Position numbers and translations under genes: made by a program
The notes under the pieces: model-generated
Database searches by the model: none
Told to the model about the DNA's origin: nothing
The model's input: the letters and a program-made list of their open reading frames with translations, nothing else
In this document: in pieces, positions 13,901-28,900 of the stretch
Layout: each line of letters begins with the position of its first letter
Position numbering within the stretch: the stretch's first letter is position 1
NCBI RefSeq assembly: GCF_027744825.2
Contig: NC_071342.1
Coordinates: forward strand, 21,048,501 to 21,112,500
DNA length: 64,000 bases
Reading direction: 5' to 3'
Origin: Synchiropus splendidus
Taxonomy: Eukaryota; Chordata; Actinopteri; Syngnathiformes; Callionymidae

Positions 13901-16900
13901 ATGTGACATTCATTTGAATGTTGCTGGCTGCATCTGTGAGGCCTTTTGTGAGGTGAGGGAGCAGCCAGTGGCGACACTGTCATTCATGGCTCCTTTTAAC
14001 ACCTCGCTTAAAAAGAGCATTTGTTTTGTTAATGAGAAAACAAAATGGTGTCCTCAAGAGAAAGAAGCAGCAGAGAGCTTTCAAATATCGCCATATGGAT
14101 GCAGAATAAACAGCAGCCGAGCATCTTTGATTCACTTATTCCCACCTACGGAGGCAGGGAAAGCAATTAAAGGAAACACACAGTGAGGCAATCTGTGGCC
14201 GCCGAGTCAATTAAAGGATATCGAAGACAGGATGGGTGATGGGTGATTAGCGGGCAGCCAATGGGAACGCAGAGGCGGCCGAGTTCATTACTGGGCGATT
14301 CGATAAAGACCTCGCTGATCACTTAATGGAGGTTTAATTGTTTCAGGCAAAAAGAGATGAGCAAAGAATGCCAGGTCGACTCAGCTTTGATTTTTTTTTA
14401 CAGTTTTAAAGAGCAGTTTCTGACACTCCTAATTCAGCTTCATTCATAAAAACATACATAAATATTGGGAAGCCATTCTTGGACCGCGTTCAGTTGCAGG
14501 AGAAAGTCACCAAGTCACTTGTTGCTTGTGATAACCCTCCAACTTTCGAGCAAATATGCACCACTCAATTTATTATCCTTCAGCTCTCTTTTTATTTATT
14601 TCAATGAACTTTATGGTGGCTATTTACATATACCAACTGTACCTGCATGTGTGACTGAAAATTCTGTACAAGGTTATTAGTCATTGTTGAAACCAAAAAA
14701 TTTACAGGAATTAATCATTTGTTTTTAGTCTTCTTTGAAATGTTTACATAATAGCAAAATGCATCGCTTCAATATGATGGACATGGATTCTCCCCTGCAT
14801 CTTCCCAAGTTTAATCTTCCCAACTATTAATATGAGAAATTTCATAACTGCCATGAACAAATGTAAAAGAAAAAATGCAACAAAATAACAGGTTCATTCT
14901 GAAGTTGCAAGAAGTAGCTTTTCAACATTTCTTTAAATAAGAGACAGGTAAAATTTTAATTTGTTTTGACATATGAGCACTAAAGCAAGCACATCACAAA
15001 ATTAGTGAAAAATGAGGAGCATATATATCTGCACCTTTTGGAGACCAACATTGAACCTCAACAATTAAGACTAAAGCTGCCCATTTTCTCAGGTGACCTG
15101 GTTTCAGTAGTGTACGTCTTCTGAGACTATTATCTTCTTAGTTCACCACAACAGACTGGACCGCTTCTTCTTCAAGCTGGTACCTCCATTTCTACCTTAT
15201 TTATCCAACCCTCCTACTTCCGGTCAACATGTGAAGTGCAATTTTCATAATATTTGATGCCTTAGTAGTGACAATGTGTCTACTACAGTCTACTACAAAA
15301 TCTTGACTTTTAAGGACCCAGCAAGCTCGGATAAGGATATCTGGCTTGTCATACTGCAACTTACTCAGTCTCTGAAGTGACTTTCATGAGGTCCAAAGTC
15401 TAGTCTGACACAAGTGAAGGCATTTCACTGGGTCAGGTAGAAGACAAGGTTGGATGCAACTGTTGCAAGGAAAAACAGAGGGGCAACTTCTGGGCTTGTT
15501 CAACTCCCTTTTAGTTTCCTAATACTCAGAACCTGTCATCGTAACACTTCATTCTCCGGCACTCGCCTCGTTTCATTGCGCAATGTCTACAAAAAAAGAG
15601 CTTGTGAAGAGTTGCATATAATGATCCGCAAAAAAGATATAGCAATCTTTCAAGCTCCAAAAGAAGTCAAGAAGCTCCGTCACACAGGCAAAAGTATATA
15701 TGAAGCAGGGGTCTCAAACTGACTCCCTAAAGGGCTGTGTAGCCTGCAGGCAACCAGTTTGACACCTGTGATAAAAAGAATTTGCTGGAATAGAGTTGAA
15801 CAAACTGTTAAATAAACAGTTTCCAAGGATTAGTGTGAGACATTCAACACCACAAGCAAACAACTCATTAGAAGGTTTTGAATCAGCAAAAGTTATTCAA
15901 TCAGTATTAGGCTGATTCGGACCAGCCATTTCCGCCATGTAAAGATGAGGTGAAGACCCCCAAAAGTCATAAACCCCTCCACACACACAAAGAACTTTGA
16001 CTCATTTGAAGCACAACCCTTTAAATTTGTTTGCACCATTTCATCTAAATGATGTTCTAGTCCACAGGGGTGAGAGAGAGAGGTGAAAAAGAGGAAGGTG
16101 CGGGCGGGGGGTTCTTGACACCCCACCACAGGGCGCTAGGCAACCATTTGGTGGGTGGGCTTTGTGATACATTTACCAATTTTTCATGCCCATCCCTCTT
16201 GATGTGACCCCACTCAGGGTCTTTTATGCCCCTGACAGCTCTGCGCAGGAAAACATGCTGCCGCTCTGATAGCATGAAATCGGGAACAAAGACCCCCAGG
16301 GAGAGGAGAAGGGGGCCACTGCGGCACACTGTGCTCTGGTCCCGCCTGGCTCTGGACACAAACAGATGTTAGGCCAACCCCGGCTCACTCGGCCCCCTGA
16401 AAGAGGAGGCCCCGTCGGAGAAATGGGCCCGAAAGCTTTGTTTTGGGCCTCCTCTAAGACAAAACCTGGAGCAGCCCTTTCGGAGAGGGCCTGGCAATAT
16501 GTCCGTCACCGATAAATCACACAAGGAAGACGAGGAGAAAAGCCCCATGAATTCTTAATGTGCCTCTTAATGGGCCCTCTTAAATATGATGGGATATTTG
16601 CGTGTGGGTGTGAACACAGCCCTCTGACTTTTAATATGATGGAGCAGGATTGTTTAAAAGGCAGGAGTGCCAACTTTGGCTTTATAGCTGAGTAACAATG
16701 AGCCGCTCTGCAGCCACATAACTCTGCTAATGGCATGCTGGGAAACCCTGAGCCAAAGTTATTACTATTATCATATCAATTCCGCTTTTACAATGGCTTC
16801 CTGAGCAACAGCCGCACATTTTATCATCTGTAGTCGCTTTTAATTATGTGGAGGATTGAACCGCAGCCAAAGACCAGCAGCAGAGATATTTAACCGACTT

Positions 16901-19900
16901 GTTGAGTGGAAACTTTTCCTGCAGAGACAGCTTCTTTTGTTATTCGTCTGGGGAATGGAACGCACTTGCGAGTGTGGAGAGCGAAACACATCACATTTAT
17001 CTTTCAGAGAAAACAAGCGTTTGACTGACGTCTTGAAGTGATAAACTCAATAAGCAAGAAAATAAAGAGGCTCTTGTCCGTTTTCGTTTTTATCTAAGCT
17101 GAATAAACGTTAACTGTCAACAGGGTTTTCATGGAATCACAGGACACTCAAGAAAGAATGAATAAATACATCATTTGAAAGGGAATAAATATGGAAATAC
17201 AAGTTAAAAAATATTTATACTGAAATGAAAACCAGTGTCTCCCTTTCTGTGTGTCATTGCCAATACAGAAATAATGCACGATGTTGGAACTTTAATGTGT
17301 TTTCATGCTCCAATGTTTAAGGAAGCACTTTAAGAGTATGTATATAAAAGAAGAGACACCACAAACAATAAGTATTGTTATCATAATTACTGTTAATAAA
17401 CATAATATATGTGGAAAGGGGGAAATAAATGTGCATGGTTAGATAAATTACATCAGTACATCAGTGGGGAAATAAACGCATTGAACTACATCACTAAGAG
17501 AATACATGTATTGGATGTATACATTTTTAGCATATTTATAAATAAATTCAGAAACTCAAAAATTATGACATGGGTAAATGAGGGTATTTGGAAAACAAAA
17601 TACGACTGCGGTACTATTGAAATGCAATAGAAAGCGGACAACTTCACACAACATACGCCTGAATCAGCCTTCTTGTGACCAAGGTGAGAAAAAGGTCTAG
17701 CGCTGCAGAGCAATCCAGAGAAGGACAACAACTGGTGCATGGAAACCAGCAAAGAGAATTATAATTTGATGCATTTTGTTGTGAGCAAATACAATTCAGT
17801 CATACTATTTATTACAGTACCAGAAACCAAGGTTATGTCCTTTTTAAAAAAAAAACATACATAGAAGAAAAACCTATTACTTGAGAAAAATTAATAAACT
17901 TCTGAGATTTGATCCAAAACATATTTCAGCTGGATGAGTATGTTGTAAGCTGACATTCTAAATGGAGAAGGGCACTTTTTCATCCCTGAACCCGCATTGA
18001 AACGGGAGAGTTGTTATGTGTTTAATCTGGGACTGAAACTTCTTCTAAATCTGTAAGAGGACTTGTACTTGTATTGTACTAGACGGTTGACAACTTCACA
18101 TCTCACAGCAGATAACTTTTTTCCTAAAACAGCTTTTCCATCCCATTTCCACCTCTGCCCATAAAGCATTTAAATCCATCTCATTATTTCCATCACAAAG
18201 AAGTAATTTATTTCGGGGAGTGAAGTTCGAGACAGGTTCCTCACAATAGGTCCAGCTGGGGAAGACGGCACCACTGAACAATCGAGGTCCGACTTGAGCC
18301 GCAACCCCAACCCAGGGTCGACCCTTGAGTAGCTCACACGGCTCCATCTCAGAACCTCTTGGTGCCAGGCTCTGCTCTCATCCCAGCTGCCAGTCACAGC
18401 GGGCTCCTCCTCCAAGCACAATGCAGCAACATGGCCGGCGCGGTCCTCAAACAGCCTGTTGTTAATGACCAGGACCAACAGGAGCCTTTGCTTGTTGTTC
18501 ATTGGCGGGACTTTTAATGAGATGGACATCGCAGCCTCATCGCTGAACTCTCCTATGGCTGTATTCATTAGCATCAAAAGCAAACAAGAGCGAGAGAGAG
18601 AGAGAGAGAGAGAACAGGCGCTGTTGTCTGCAGGGAATAGTCTCCCTCTATATCCAGATGGGTTATCTGTGATATAATAGGCCCTCATTGTGATAGATTG
18701 GACTATTCTAACCAGATAATATGCCTTTATTGTTGAGTAAAAGAAACATCTCCATCACAGGCTTCACCTACGAGGCCATAAACAGGCGCGGGTCAAACAG
18801 CAGGTGCCAAAGACTGGTGCAGTAAATGGGCGGAGTTTACTGCGTTAGGGTGTCTGAGATAGTGCCAGCATTGTTGCAATACAAAGACAAGTGCATTGAT
18901 TTAGAGGGCCATAAAGGTTTGAAAATACTAAATGGCTGGTTAAAGAAAAAACACTTTGACTGGGCATTTACTTTAATCGAAACAGGAGGCCGTCGCTAGA
19001 TAAGCTTCAATAACTACAATGGAAAAAAAGGTGATAATTACAACAAAAGACAATGTAACAACAACGGTCTGGAAATGTTTCAACTGGATGATCAGAACTA
19101 GCCTGTATTTTAGATGACTTTTAAAGGAGACAGGAACAAAGGCACTTCAATTCACCACTGTGACATTAAATCAGTCTAAATTTCTTAGCTATCAACATGT
19201 CAAACGTGGCACCTGTGAAAAAAAAAAGTCCTCTATTCAGCTTAAAGACGGCCTGTCAAACTTTTATTTGGCTCACAGAATCACGCTGATGTGCCAGTAC
19301 ATATCCTTGTAGACGCATGAGTGACTTTTGGATAAGCCTGGGGGGGACCGCGGTTCCCAAGTGTGGAGGGTACCGGAGAACAGAGGCCCAATCAGTGCTG
19401 GCCCGCTGGTTAATGGATGGATGGCCCCAAAATTAATTAGCCTGACTAATGTAGTGTACACTTAATTACGCTGGCCGCTGTTTGATTTATAGCTGGCGAT
19501 GATTTAGACATGGGAGTTTAAGTTGAGCTAAAAAGGAGGGAATTATTTACCAGGATCCGGTTCAGCAGCCGCGATGACGTCCGCGACTCAGCGATTAGCT
19601 AGAGTCAGACTGTTTAAGACGCGGCAGCTGGTGTGTGAAGTCTAGATGAAGAAAAGGGCGGTTTCATTGGTTTATTCTCAATAGCAACGTTGGTTTTAAT
19701 ATGAGGCCTGATGAAGGGTGTACAAAATATACGTCATTTCAATGTTCCCACATGGTGTCGGGGTTAGGATTCAGAGCTCTCGCCACCATGTCTCCAGGTG
19801 AATCTTTGAATTCCCGGGTTTTCTTTTGAGACAAACTGGTTAATCCAGTGTGCCTTGGACTTCCACGTTTAAGTCAATTTCAAGCTGTTACAAGTTGATT

Positions 19901-22900
19901 TGAAGACTCTAGTTTACCGAGTCTATTCTTTAATTTTTGGTTAACAGTCTGTTCTTAAATGGTTTTCCCAGTGCAACTCAGACATGCTCGAACACTCTCA
20001 ATGGAGTCAAGGAGCTGTAATGAAGAACAAAAGCTGAAGCCATGTTGAGATTCATAAGCAAGGAATTAGCATGTTAGCCAGCCCAAACATGCTCTTGAGT
20101 CGTGCATGTGTTGTTGAGGGCGTGTGCATGGAGTGTCTGGCAGTGTGAAAAATGAAAGATCTATCAGCCGGTCTGTCATTACTGAGCATTTTACAGCATT
20201 CATTAGGAGAGGGGCTCGTCCCGGGCCCCACCTTTAATTTCATGCTTCTCAAGCCAGTGAAAGGACATAGGACAAAGGAAGGAAGATTGATGCCCGCGCC
20301 TGCTCCCCTGCACTTCCAGTACAGGCAGAAAGGGGGAGCTGGTTTTTAAGCGACAGGCTCTAATGAAATCTATCCATGTAGCGGCGTATCAGGCCCAATT
20401 AAAACGGCCCCACACGTGTCACCGGGACAGTAGATCAAGTCAGCAATTAACCTTCCTGCTGGCCTCTATCAATCCTTAAATTGGAGCAAGGCGGCCAGCA
20501 GCACACAATCTCGGCAGATATTAAATTTACATTCTATTAAGTTTAATTAGGAGGGATTTTAAATATACTGGGAGTCCAGGCGCCGCGCCCGAAGCCTGTC
20601 ATCGCCACCTCTGATTCATGACTGCTCGCCACCTCCAGGGGCAATCACACACTCACACATCTTGATACGTCTTGTACCGGCCGCCTGAAAGTGAAACTAG
20701 CTCCCCGACAGTGACTGGACGAATGGGAGACGGTGTCTTTACTTCTGCACGGAACTATAGGCATTTATAGGATCATCTTTGTCATTTGACATACAGGCAA
20801 ATAAAAATGGGTGTTTTCCAATTTATTCCCTAAAATATTCACTATACTTCACATAAATTGGTTTGAAATGAATGAGGAAAAAGTACGAAGAATGAGTGAA
20901 GAACTTGTGAAAAAAATGATTTCCACACAAGAGTTGTATATTGATCTTTGGAGCAAGATTGTACAGAGTGAAAGGTTTCCTTTGGTCAACTGTCTTGTCA
21001 GAGATGAGACCATCCAGAAACCTCTTCTGGGGTAAAAGCAGGTCAATTGAGACACACCATCTCCCCAGTGTGTCCAGGGCCTCCTTCCACAATTCCACTC
21101 AGAACCTCTGTCTGAGCTTCTCCTATCACAAAGAAAGAGTTGACACCCTGCCAAGAAACTCATGTCAGCAGCACCTATCCTTGATCTTCCAGAAACTGCA
21201 GAGCTGCAGAGCACAAACGACAATAGATATCCATCTGTAAATTGAGATGCATCTTTTGGTTCAGCTCTTTCTTCATCAAGACAGACTGATGTAGCGTCTT
21301 GACAGTTGAAGGCACTACACCTTTCATTCGTACTTCACCCCTTTCTCACCAAGACTCTTCAACTCCTCCACCAGGAAACCTTGTCATCCCATCCTGCACA
21401 TGACACACCTAACCAGAGGCTAACAAGGGTTTGAAGGAACTATCAGAATGTCAAGTAACCACAATGAAAACCCTCACAGACCTGGCTGTAGTAACACGGT
21501 CACTCAGGGACCAAATAGCCAGTGTTTGGAACTTCATCATCCATATTATGTCACACATTTCAAGCTGCTCACAAATTCGGATGAACCTTTGAGATGCGGA
21601 TGCAGGCGGAGTGTTCAAGTTCAAATTGTTTATTGTCTCTGAGCAGAAGAGCTCCTGGAAAGTAAGGGACCAGAAGCCATCAGATTGCGATACAGGGAAC
21701 CTCACAGGTGACTATAAAGACGGAACACTTTACTTTGCTCCGTCGCACTGGAAGCTCAAACTGAATGCGATCAGGTTGAGATAACAACAAAGAGAGAGAG
21801 GAAACCGAAGAGATGATGATACGGCTAAGGTGTTGAGCCTTTAATCTTAATTAAAGGAAGCGGAAAACACCATTTGTATATTGGTGTCTGATGATGTTGC
21901 TCTGCACAGGAACCCCATCTATCCCTGTGACAGCCTCCTCACACACTCATCAAAGGTTCATCTGAGGCTGTGATCCAGAATTTATGACAGTTAAAAACTC
22001 TTTATTAGAGGAGGAGAAGACAACTACAGCTGCAGGAGGGCGTCATTAAAAGCCGATAAAAACTAAGTGAAGCAATAACAAAGCAGATGTTGCAACAGGA
22101 GCGAAAATAAATCTCTATTAATATGAACAATAATAGCAGCAGCTGCAAAAATGTACCGATCAACATTATTTAGGCAAATGGAGGCAGCACAAGTGAGCCA
22201 GCCAATCACAGAACACATTCAGACCCCGCGTTGTCTGAGAATCGCCAAGCAACCTCGGCGGACGTTTGGAAGCACAAGCTTGGTGAGAAGACGAGGATTG
22301 GCGAGTGCTGGCCTTGAACCAGGACCACAGGCCATCAACATTATAAACATTCCATTTCTGTGTTCATCTACGGAAGTGTTTAGCATCCTGCAGAAGACGG
22401 GTTTCCACTGTGCCCATAAACACCACTTACAGTCTCTTTCCGGCCGTCAATAAGATGAAAAGTTCACTATGAGGACTCAGCCGACTCATCTTCAAAACCT
22501 TGTTTCATCATCACCGGTGCAAAACGTGATCAAGCCCTGATCCTGGTCGGACCCCCAAGCAGTGGAGAGGTGGGCCGGTCTGGACTGGACCACCTCCAGG
22601 CTGCTCAGCAATGACATTAGTCTCCACGTGGCTGTGTCCTTTGTCTGCCAGTCAAAGAGCCGCTGAATGGGGGTCAATTGAAACCAATTCCCTCTGTCGG
22701 ACACAATTAATGGGGTTGCCCAGGCTGGACCGGAGGGGGGCCGGCGGGCCTTTGGTTACTGATCCCGCCGCACAAGCATGCCAAGAATTCACCACCTGGA
22801 ATTTGCCCCGCGACAATAACAAACCCAGCCATCTCTGAAGACACCTCCTTGTCCGAACACATCCAAGGATACCAGCCACCCAAAGGGGAGGCAGGTGGGA

Positions 22901-25900
22901 GGCGTCAGGGAGTGGGCGCGGGCTGTCCACAGTCTGGGCCCTTACAATGAGGTGTAGACAAGTGATGCAGCAGGTTCTGATCCAATGGCCCGGAGATACG
23001 GAAAATCCTGTGATCAGTTCTGGCCTCACTAGTCCAGATCAGACCTGGACCCCCAATAGACTGGCCTGCGGGAGGTCCAAGAGGAGTCTGCCTGTTAGTT
23101 CTTCATTTAAACTAACATGAACACACCCGTGGATTCTCAACAATTTTAATTCTCTCTTACACAGTTTTCGCAGTATTCTTTATAAACTGTATATTCTGAG
23201 AAATGTCATCAAATTTTCTCATGAATTATCATTATATGATATATTATTAGCATAATTTGGGTTCAATTTCATGACAAAAATCTAAATGCATTTTTGAGGA
23301 GAGAACTCTAACTAAGGCCCTGACAGCACAGGTTCTGTGTCAGATGAGTCGTTCATCTACACTAACACAGCATTTGAACAGACTGGGACGACATTTTTGG
23401 AAACTGTGCCCCACATTGGTAACTTAATCTGTGTTTCTATCTACACTGCTAAATTTACTGTAAATGATGACGTCACTGCCCAGTCTCTGGCAATGAAAGC
23501 AGACTACAGTGCAGAGCTCGCTGGATAACGGTTGCTGAGCATATTGTAAATATTAACACAAAATATTCAGCTGTTTTTTCATTATTATGAACCAGCACCT
23601 TTTACAGTTTTTTCTAAACTGGCAGGTGAAGACGATGTGAAAGGCTGCCCCGGCGACCTGACCTCAGATTATATGAAGAAAACGGATGAAAGGTCTTTTT
23701 AATCTTCCCTTCCGTCAAGTGCATGTCTCCTCCGACGTTACCCAAAACCACTCGGTGACAGACTTGGCTGAGCATCACGGACTCAGATTTACTGACTGAT
23801 CTTACCCCGAAGTGTGACAAGAGATATTGTTTTCCACTCACCGAACAGCGGTGATCGCAATCAATCCTTGTCGTCACGGCAACAGAATAAAAGCCTATGA
23901 TGTCATCGCCTCATCATTACAGCTGAGAGCAGCTTCATATAAAGCGTCCAGCTCAGCGGTCAAGCGGTCTGATTTAACAGTGACCTGGCAGGCGGCGCTC
24001 TGATGTCGCCAATAAACAAATGGGTTACAACCCCAGCACAGCAGCCCGCGCGGCATTTGAAGCCCTTTAATGACAATTAATGTCAGCAGGACAATTAGTG
24101 CACATCCACTGAAGTGTTTAACTGTAGATGGACTGGAGGCCCGATCGATGGTCCATACTTATCTGAAGATTGATTCCAGCTCTGAGGCTGCCGCCGCCTC
24201 CTCTCACTGTCTCATCTGACTCCTTCCTCCTCATCAGCGATGGAATCAGTTGATAGAACGCTACGATCCACACCGCTAGGGGAGGGACTGTCTCTAAACC
24301 AGGACACGGGCAGGAAACTGGACTCTAGTATTTCAACCTGATGTGCATATTTATGTGATGATATTTGTCAGCTGATATCTTCCGCCATGATGATGTGAAT
24401 ATATATTGGCCTCTGTTTTGGGGGGAGAATAAAAGCAACATATTTAATGCCCGATGTTGGATGTGACCAAGGAAAGTCAAAAATACAATAAACTAACCAG
24501 AAAAGCAAGACAAAAATGACTGGTGAGCAATAAATTGCCCTTTATCATCCCGACTTTGGGCAGTCAAAAACATTTCCAATTCTATGGAGTCAAAAATAAA
24601 ACAGATTGAGCTAGTGATCTACAAACAAACTTTGCAGTCGGCCAATTTGGACGCCAACGTGTATATCGATTAAAGATATTCTAGAGTCTGACATTTAAAG
24701 CTCAATAGGAACAATAATGATGGCCGACCATGACAGCGCCACAGCATCATGACATCATTCTAATGTTTGTTCCCATTCCAGATGAGGTGAAAATACACAT
24801 CTGCTTCAGGGACGAATCAGTGTATGGTCAAGCACTAATGGGAGTACATTCACTTTCATGAAGAAAGGCTGCATCTCTAACTTCCTGGGGCCAAAAAGAC
24901 CCCCTGCTCAGCGGCCGCGCCCCTCTAAACAGAGAGAATCAATCAGGATCATTTGGCCTAACAAATTGGTTGCTGTGTATTCACTGCGCTTGTGAATGTG
25001 TATGTGAATGGGCTTGGAGGTGCATAAGAAAAGAGCTGTGTCGATAGGAGAGGGGGCAGAGATGGACACACACGGATGCGGGCCCAACACATCCCTGGAA
25101 AAGGGGTCGCGACCCCTCCTGCACTGCAACAGCGCCGGAGAGCGCTACAGACAAGGAGTGGGCGAGAGCTGACCTACCACAGAGCGAGACATCAACAGTG
25201 TTCTGCGTATCTGCTATTTGTATATGGCTCAGAATCCTGCAGCACTGGTGCCAATATCTGACTCCTGGATGTCCCTGCATGATCACATGACCGGGCAGTA
25301 AACTTGATTAAAACCCTAAATTGAATGTTCTGAGCCAACTTGGGGGCGATTAAAGGATTCATTCATGTGACTTTCATGACATTAAATATCCACTTTTACC
25401 TGATCACAGCTGGCATTTAGGATCAGGAACTTGTTTCACGAAATACCTCTCTTTGCAAATGAACCCAAGAAGTAATCGCAAACACATGAAACTATTTTCA
25501 CCTAAAATGTGTGCTTTATTCTCATTGCTTGGATCATTTAGGTAAAAGCACTCAAGTCGACGATCAGAATTAAGTGTGACAAAAATATTTTAACATCTAA
25601 CTGTAAAGTTTAACAGATTTTTCATTTATTTGTTTACTGAATTAATTTGTGTTTTCTATTCACTACATAAATTGTAATTTAGTAACAGAAGTGTATCCAT
25701 TAAATAAAAATTTAAAACCATTCATTTAGAATTATCAATCCAAATCATAGACAAAAAAGTTTTCCTTGGCGTTTAAAAATAAATATTTTTTCATTATACA
25801 TACATTTCTGAACTTCATGCTCATAAAGAAAATGAATGAACAGCAACAGGTGTTCTTAACATTTTACACTTTAAAAATATTTTTTCTTCATTTTGCCGCC

Positions 25901-28900
25901 TTAACTCATTGTGCAAGATAAATGATAAATGTTAATAACTAATAATAATTTACATTTACAGATATAAATACATTTACATAAAAATGTAAAGATTTTTTTT
26001 CACTATCATTCATCTATTCATTCGTAGTATTGTTTGCAGTATTTCAGAAGGCTTTTCTACTCGGAAGTTAACGTTTACGAATACAGTCTGAATTTACATA
26101 ATTCATATTATTATACACTGTTGACAGCCCATTTTCCATTCATTGCAAATGTCTGCATATTATTTTTTGTGCTTTATATATTCAATCTTGTGATTAACAC
26201 CAAGAAAAAAAATAGCAAAATATGAAAGCACAAAATGACAGAACGAAAGAAAATAGTTGGAACTCCACAATGACACATCAAGGTGATGAAAGTCATTTGT
26301 GAAGTGGAGCGGCTGAATTGAATCCCAGTGCTGATTTGACATGTCAGAGCGCCCCTAGTGGTCGCATGACCGAACTGCGAACGCCCCTCCAACACCACAC
26401 AGAGTGAAGTCCTTCCTAAGTCATTTGAGCAAAACCCTCCATTCAATGGCCTTCCCCTCCCCTTCCTTTCTCCCATGAATGGATTGGTTGAGGCGAACAA
26501 TGCCCACACCTTGAACAGGCCCACTGGTTCGAGGGCTATTGTGCTGGAGAGGAGGGCGAGGGTCCGCCAACAAGTGGCTCTCCCACTCTGTTATCATAGC
26601 ACACCACTGTCTGCAGAGGGCTTTTATGACCAGTGATGCTACTTCACCCCCCTCATCTGCCCGCTGGAGAATACTGCACTCGCTCTCAGTGGTCGCAGCA
26701 AGAGTGAGGGGGATGAATGGCACCATAACATAACAATGCACTCGGAGGCTCGGTTGGCAAACACAGCTGGGCCAGCAACAGTAATGAGTCACAACTCTGC
26801 CAAACACTGGAGCTATTTTTATGACATTGCTCATGCACTCAGAGTCCATCGCTGGAGGGGGGATTATTACACAATGTCATTGTGGGCTTCATTTATGCTC
26901 ACAAATCAATCTCCACGCCGGATTGAGAAACACCCATGGAACAGCACCCAACAGGTCGACGCAGAGATTTTATTGTTGTGAATCCAAATGAGCTCTTATT
27001 GGCTGAGGACGCAGGCGATGGAGTTCATTTAAAAATTTGGCATTTGGCTTGAGCTTCACATAAAGAGTAATGAATAATCTTGTTTATATATTTATTGAAA
27101 CATTTACCATGTTATTATTTTGATTATTATTTATTGTATTTTCAAGAATTCGTTTATTTTGATTTTTAAATATTATTCCTTGTTATTATTCTGTTTCAAA
27201 TTTAATTAAACAAAAAATTTTAAGCAATTTACTGCTAAAGAAAATCTACCTATGAAGTTTTCAGCGAGACAAAAACATGATGCTAATGGCTACATGTTGG
27301 CAACTAAGTCTCCTAGTACGTTTCTAGGGATAAACAAAGCAAATATGAAGATTTAACTTCTATATTAAAAGATGAAATGGAGCATCTTTCTGAGGTTTGG
27401 TTCGTCGCTTCAAGTCTATAGAAAACTGGGGGTTACCTAAACTCGATTTCCGTAGCTCTGTTGCGCTAATGGCTACATTGAAGAATACAGCAGTTTGAAG
27501 CCCATTTAGTTTGGTTGAAGAAAATTCAGAGACAAGTTGGCTGAAGATGAGGGTAAGTCTTGTTTACAGGGTAAAGGAAGTCATGTGACTCGACCAAATG
27601 GACCGAACTCAGAAGCTCAATTGAATTAGCCTGAACCTAAAATGAACACTGTAACACTCAGGTCAAATCACACGCAGCACTACATACATGCTACTTATAG
27701 AAATAATTTGCTCATTCTAAAAGTCAAAATTTTATTGAGATGGAGACAAGACCTAAAAGACCAGATTGAGTCTGAATTTAAAGCCTGATTTATGAGGTAC
27801 AAGCACCACAAGACTCACCTCAATGACCTGCCTAGAGTCCAGTCTGAAGTTAAAGTCACCGAAGACGAAATATGGCACTCTGTCATAGCGTTGGTCCGTG
27901 ATCCTGCAAGCACACCAAGATAACAATCAGAACCAGATAACCCCAATAACTCAGACCCCCCACCCCCACAAGGAGCAGCTGAGTGACCCAGGGTCTTCAG
28001 TTCATGAGGGTCTCAGCACCATCTGCTGGCCATGAACACTGATGGGCGACAGAGCAGTTCGTTGTGCAGCCCAGGCCGGGAGTGAGCCGACGTTAAGCGG
28101 TTAATAGCCTGACAACATTATGGAATATAATTATGTCATCTGAATGTCCTGCAATCTCCCGTGATGAGAGAAAATATTTCATCACTTCACATCGGAAAAC
28201 AAGTAATGAATAAATGTCATTTTCAGACTGCTGGAATGAGTTTTTATTCAAATCACTGGACATTAAAAAAGAATAAGAGCCCCCAGTGTTTATCAAAATG
28301 ATCTTCCATGATAAAACATGAGATAAAGTCGAGCGGCTGGACGGGTCAATCCGGTTCAAAGACGAATGCCAAAATCAAATTTAATATTTTCTGGTCACAT
28401 TTTAGGACTTGTGATTAGATTGTATGAATTTTTACACACAGATATCCTCTCAGACTGCAGAGCTAGTTGTTAAGGAGCTTGGGTTTTCTTCAGGAGTGAG
28501 GGAAGGATGAGCTGACAGCAGGATACAAGACACAGTATGGGACTGTCATGGTGAAGAGTGTACTGACCCAAAAGACTTAGCTCTGAATTGACTGGTGGAG
28601 CTCCACTCACATTAGTTTCTAGAAGGGAATGAAAGAGCAAGATCGCAGGAGCAGCAGCCGAGGCAAAGGAGGCCAGACATCCCTCTCATCAAAGACTGAC
28701 AAATACGTAGGCCTTAATAGGTTAGCAGCTATCACTCCAGCGTGCCATCAGTATGCCCTTTACCATCCAGCAGAAGCGGGTTATCCTTCTCAAGACGTCC
28801 CTCTCTGCAACCTCTTCTCCAGCCAAGTCTTTCCCAGGAGAGAGAGAGACATAATCTCCCCAGGGCCTCCTGCCAGGTGTTGCACGGCTGGTTTCGAAAC

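Larger units (their letters stand above)
8016..27818 (-). other. INPP5A intron, 19803 bp, largest complete intron
   Basis: The intron follows the GDFNFR exon. From low to high coordinates it holds a purine-rich tract (8041-8930), a (CA)n array (10956-10991), and a series of GC-balanced blocks with homeodomain-type cores. These blocks are near 9470-9720, 10540-10720, 12110-12520, 13600-14360, 16170-16870, 18430-18740, 19390-19640, 20150-20600, 23950-24140 and 26400-27050. A mini hAT-like element lies at 15706-15770. AT-rich spacers lie at about 14690-15060, 17100-17620 and 25480-26230. No splice-bounded coding segment of a second gene was recognised. Confidence 0.75.

Noticed and set aside
18170..18688. 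172-codon minus-strand open frame
   Set aside because: It depends on the (GA)n run (Ser-Leu repeat) and low stop density in a GC-balanced block; no recognisable protein.
20811..21440. Stretch resembling antisense mRNA, considered as a processed pseudogene
   Set aside because: No frame matches a protein I recognise, and there is no poly(A) tail or flanking duplication.
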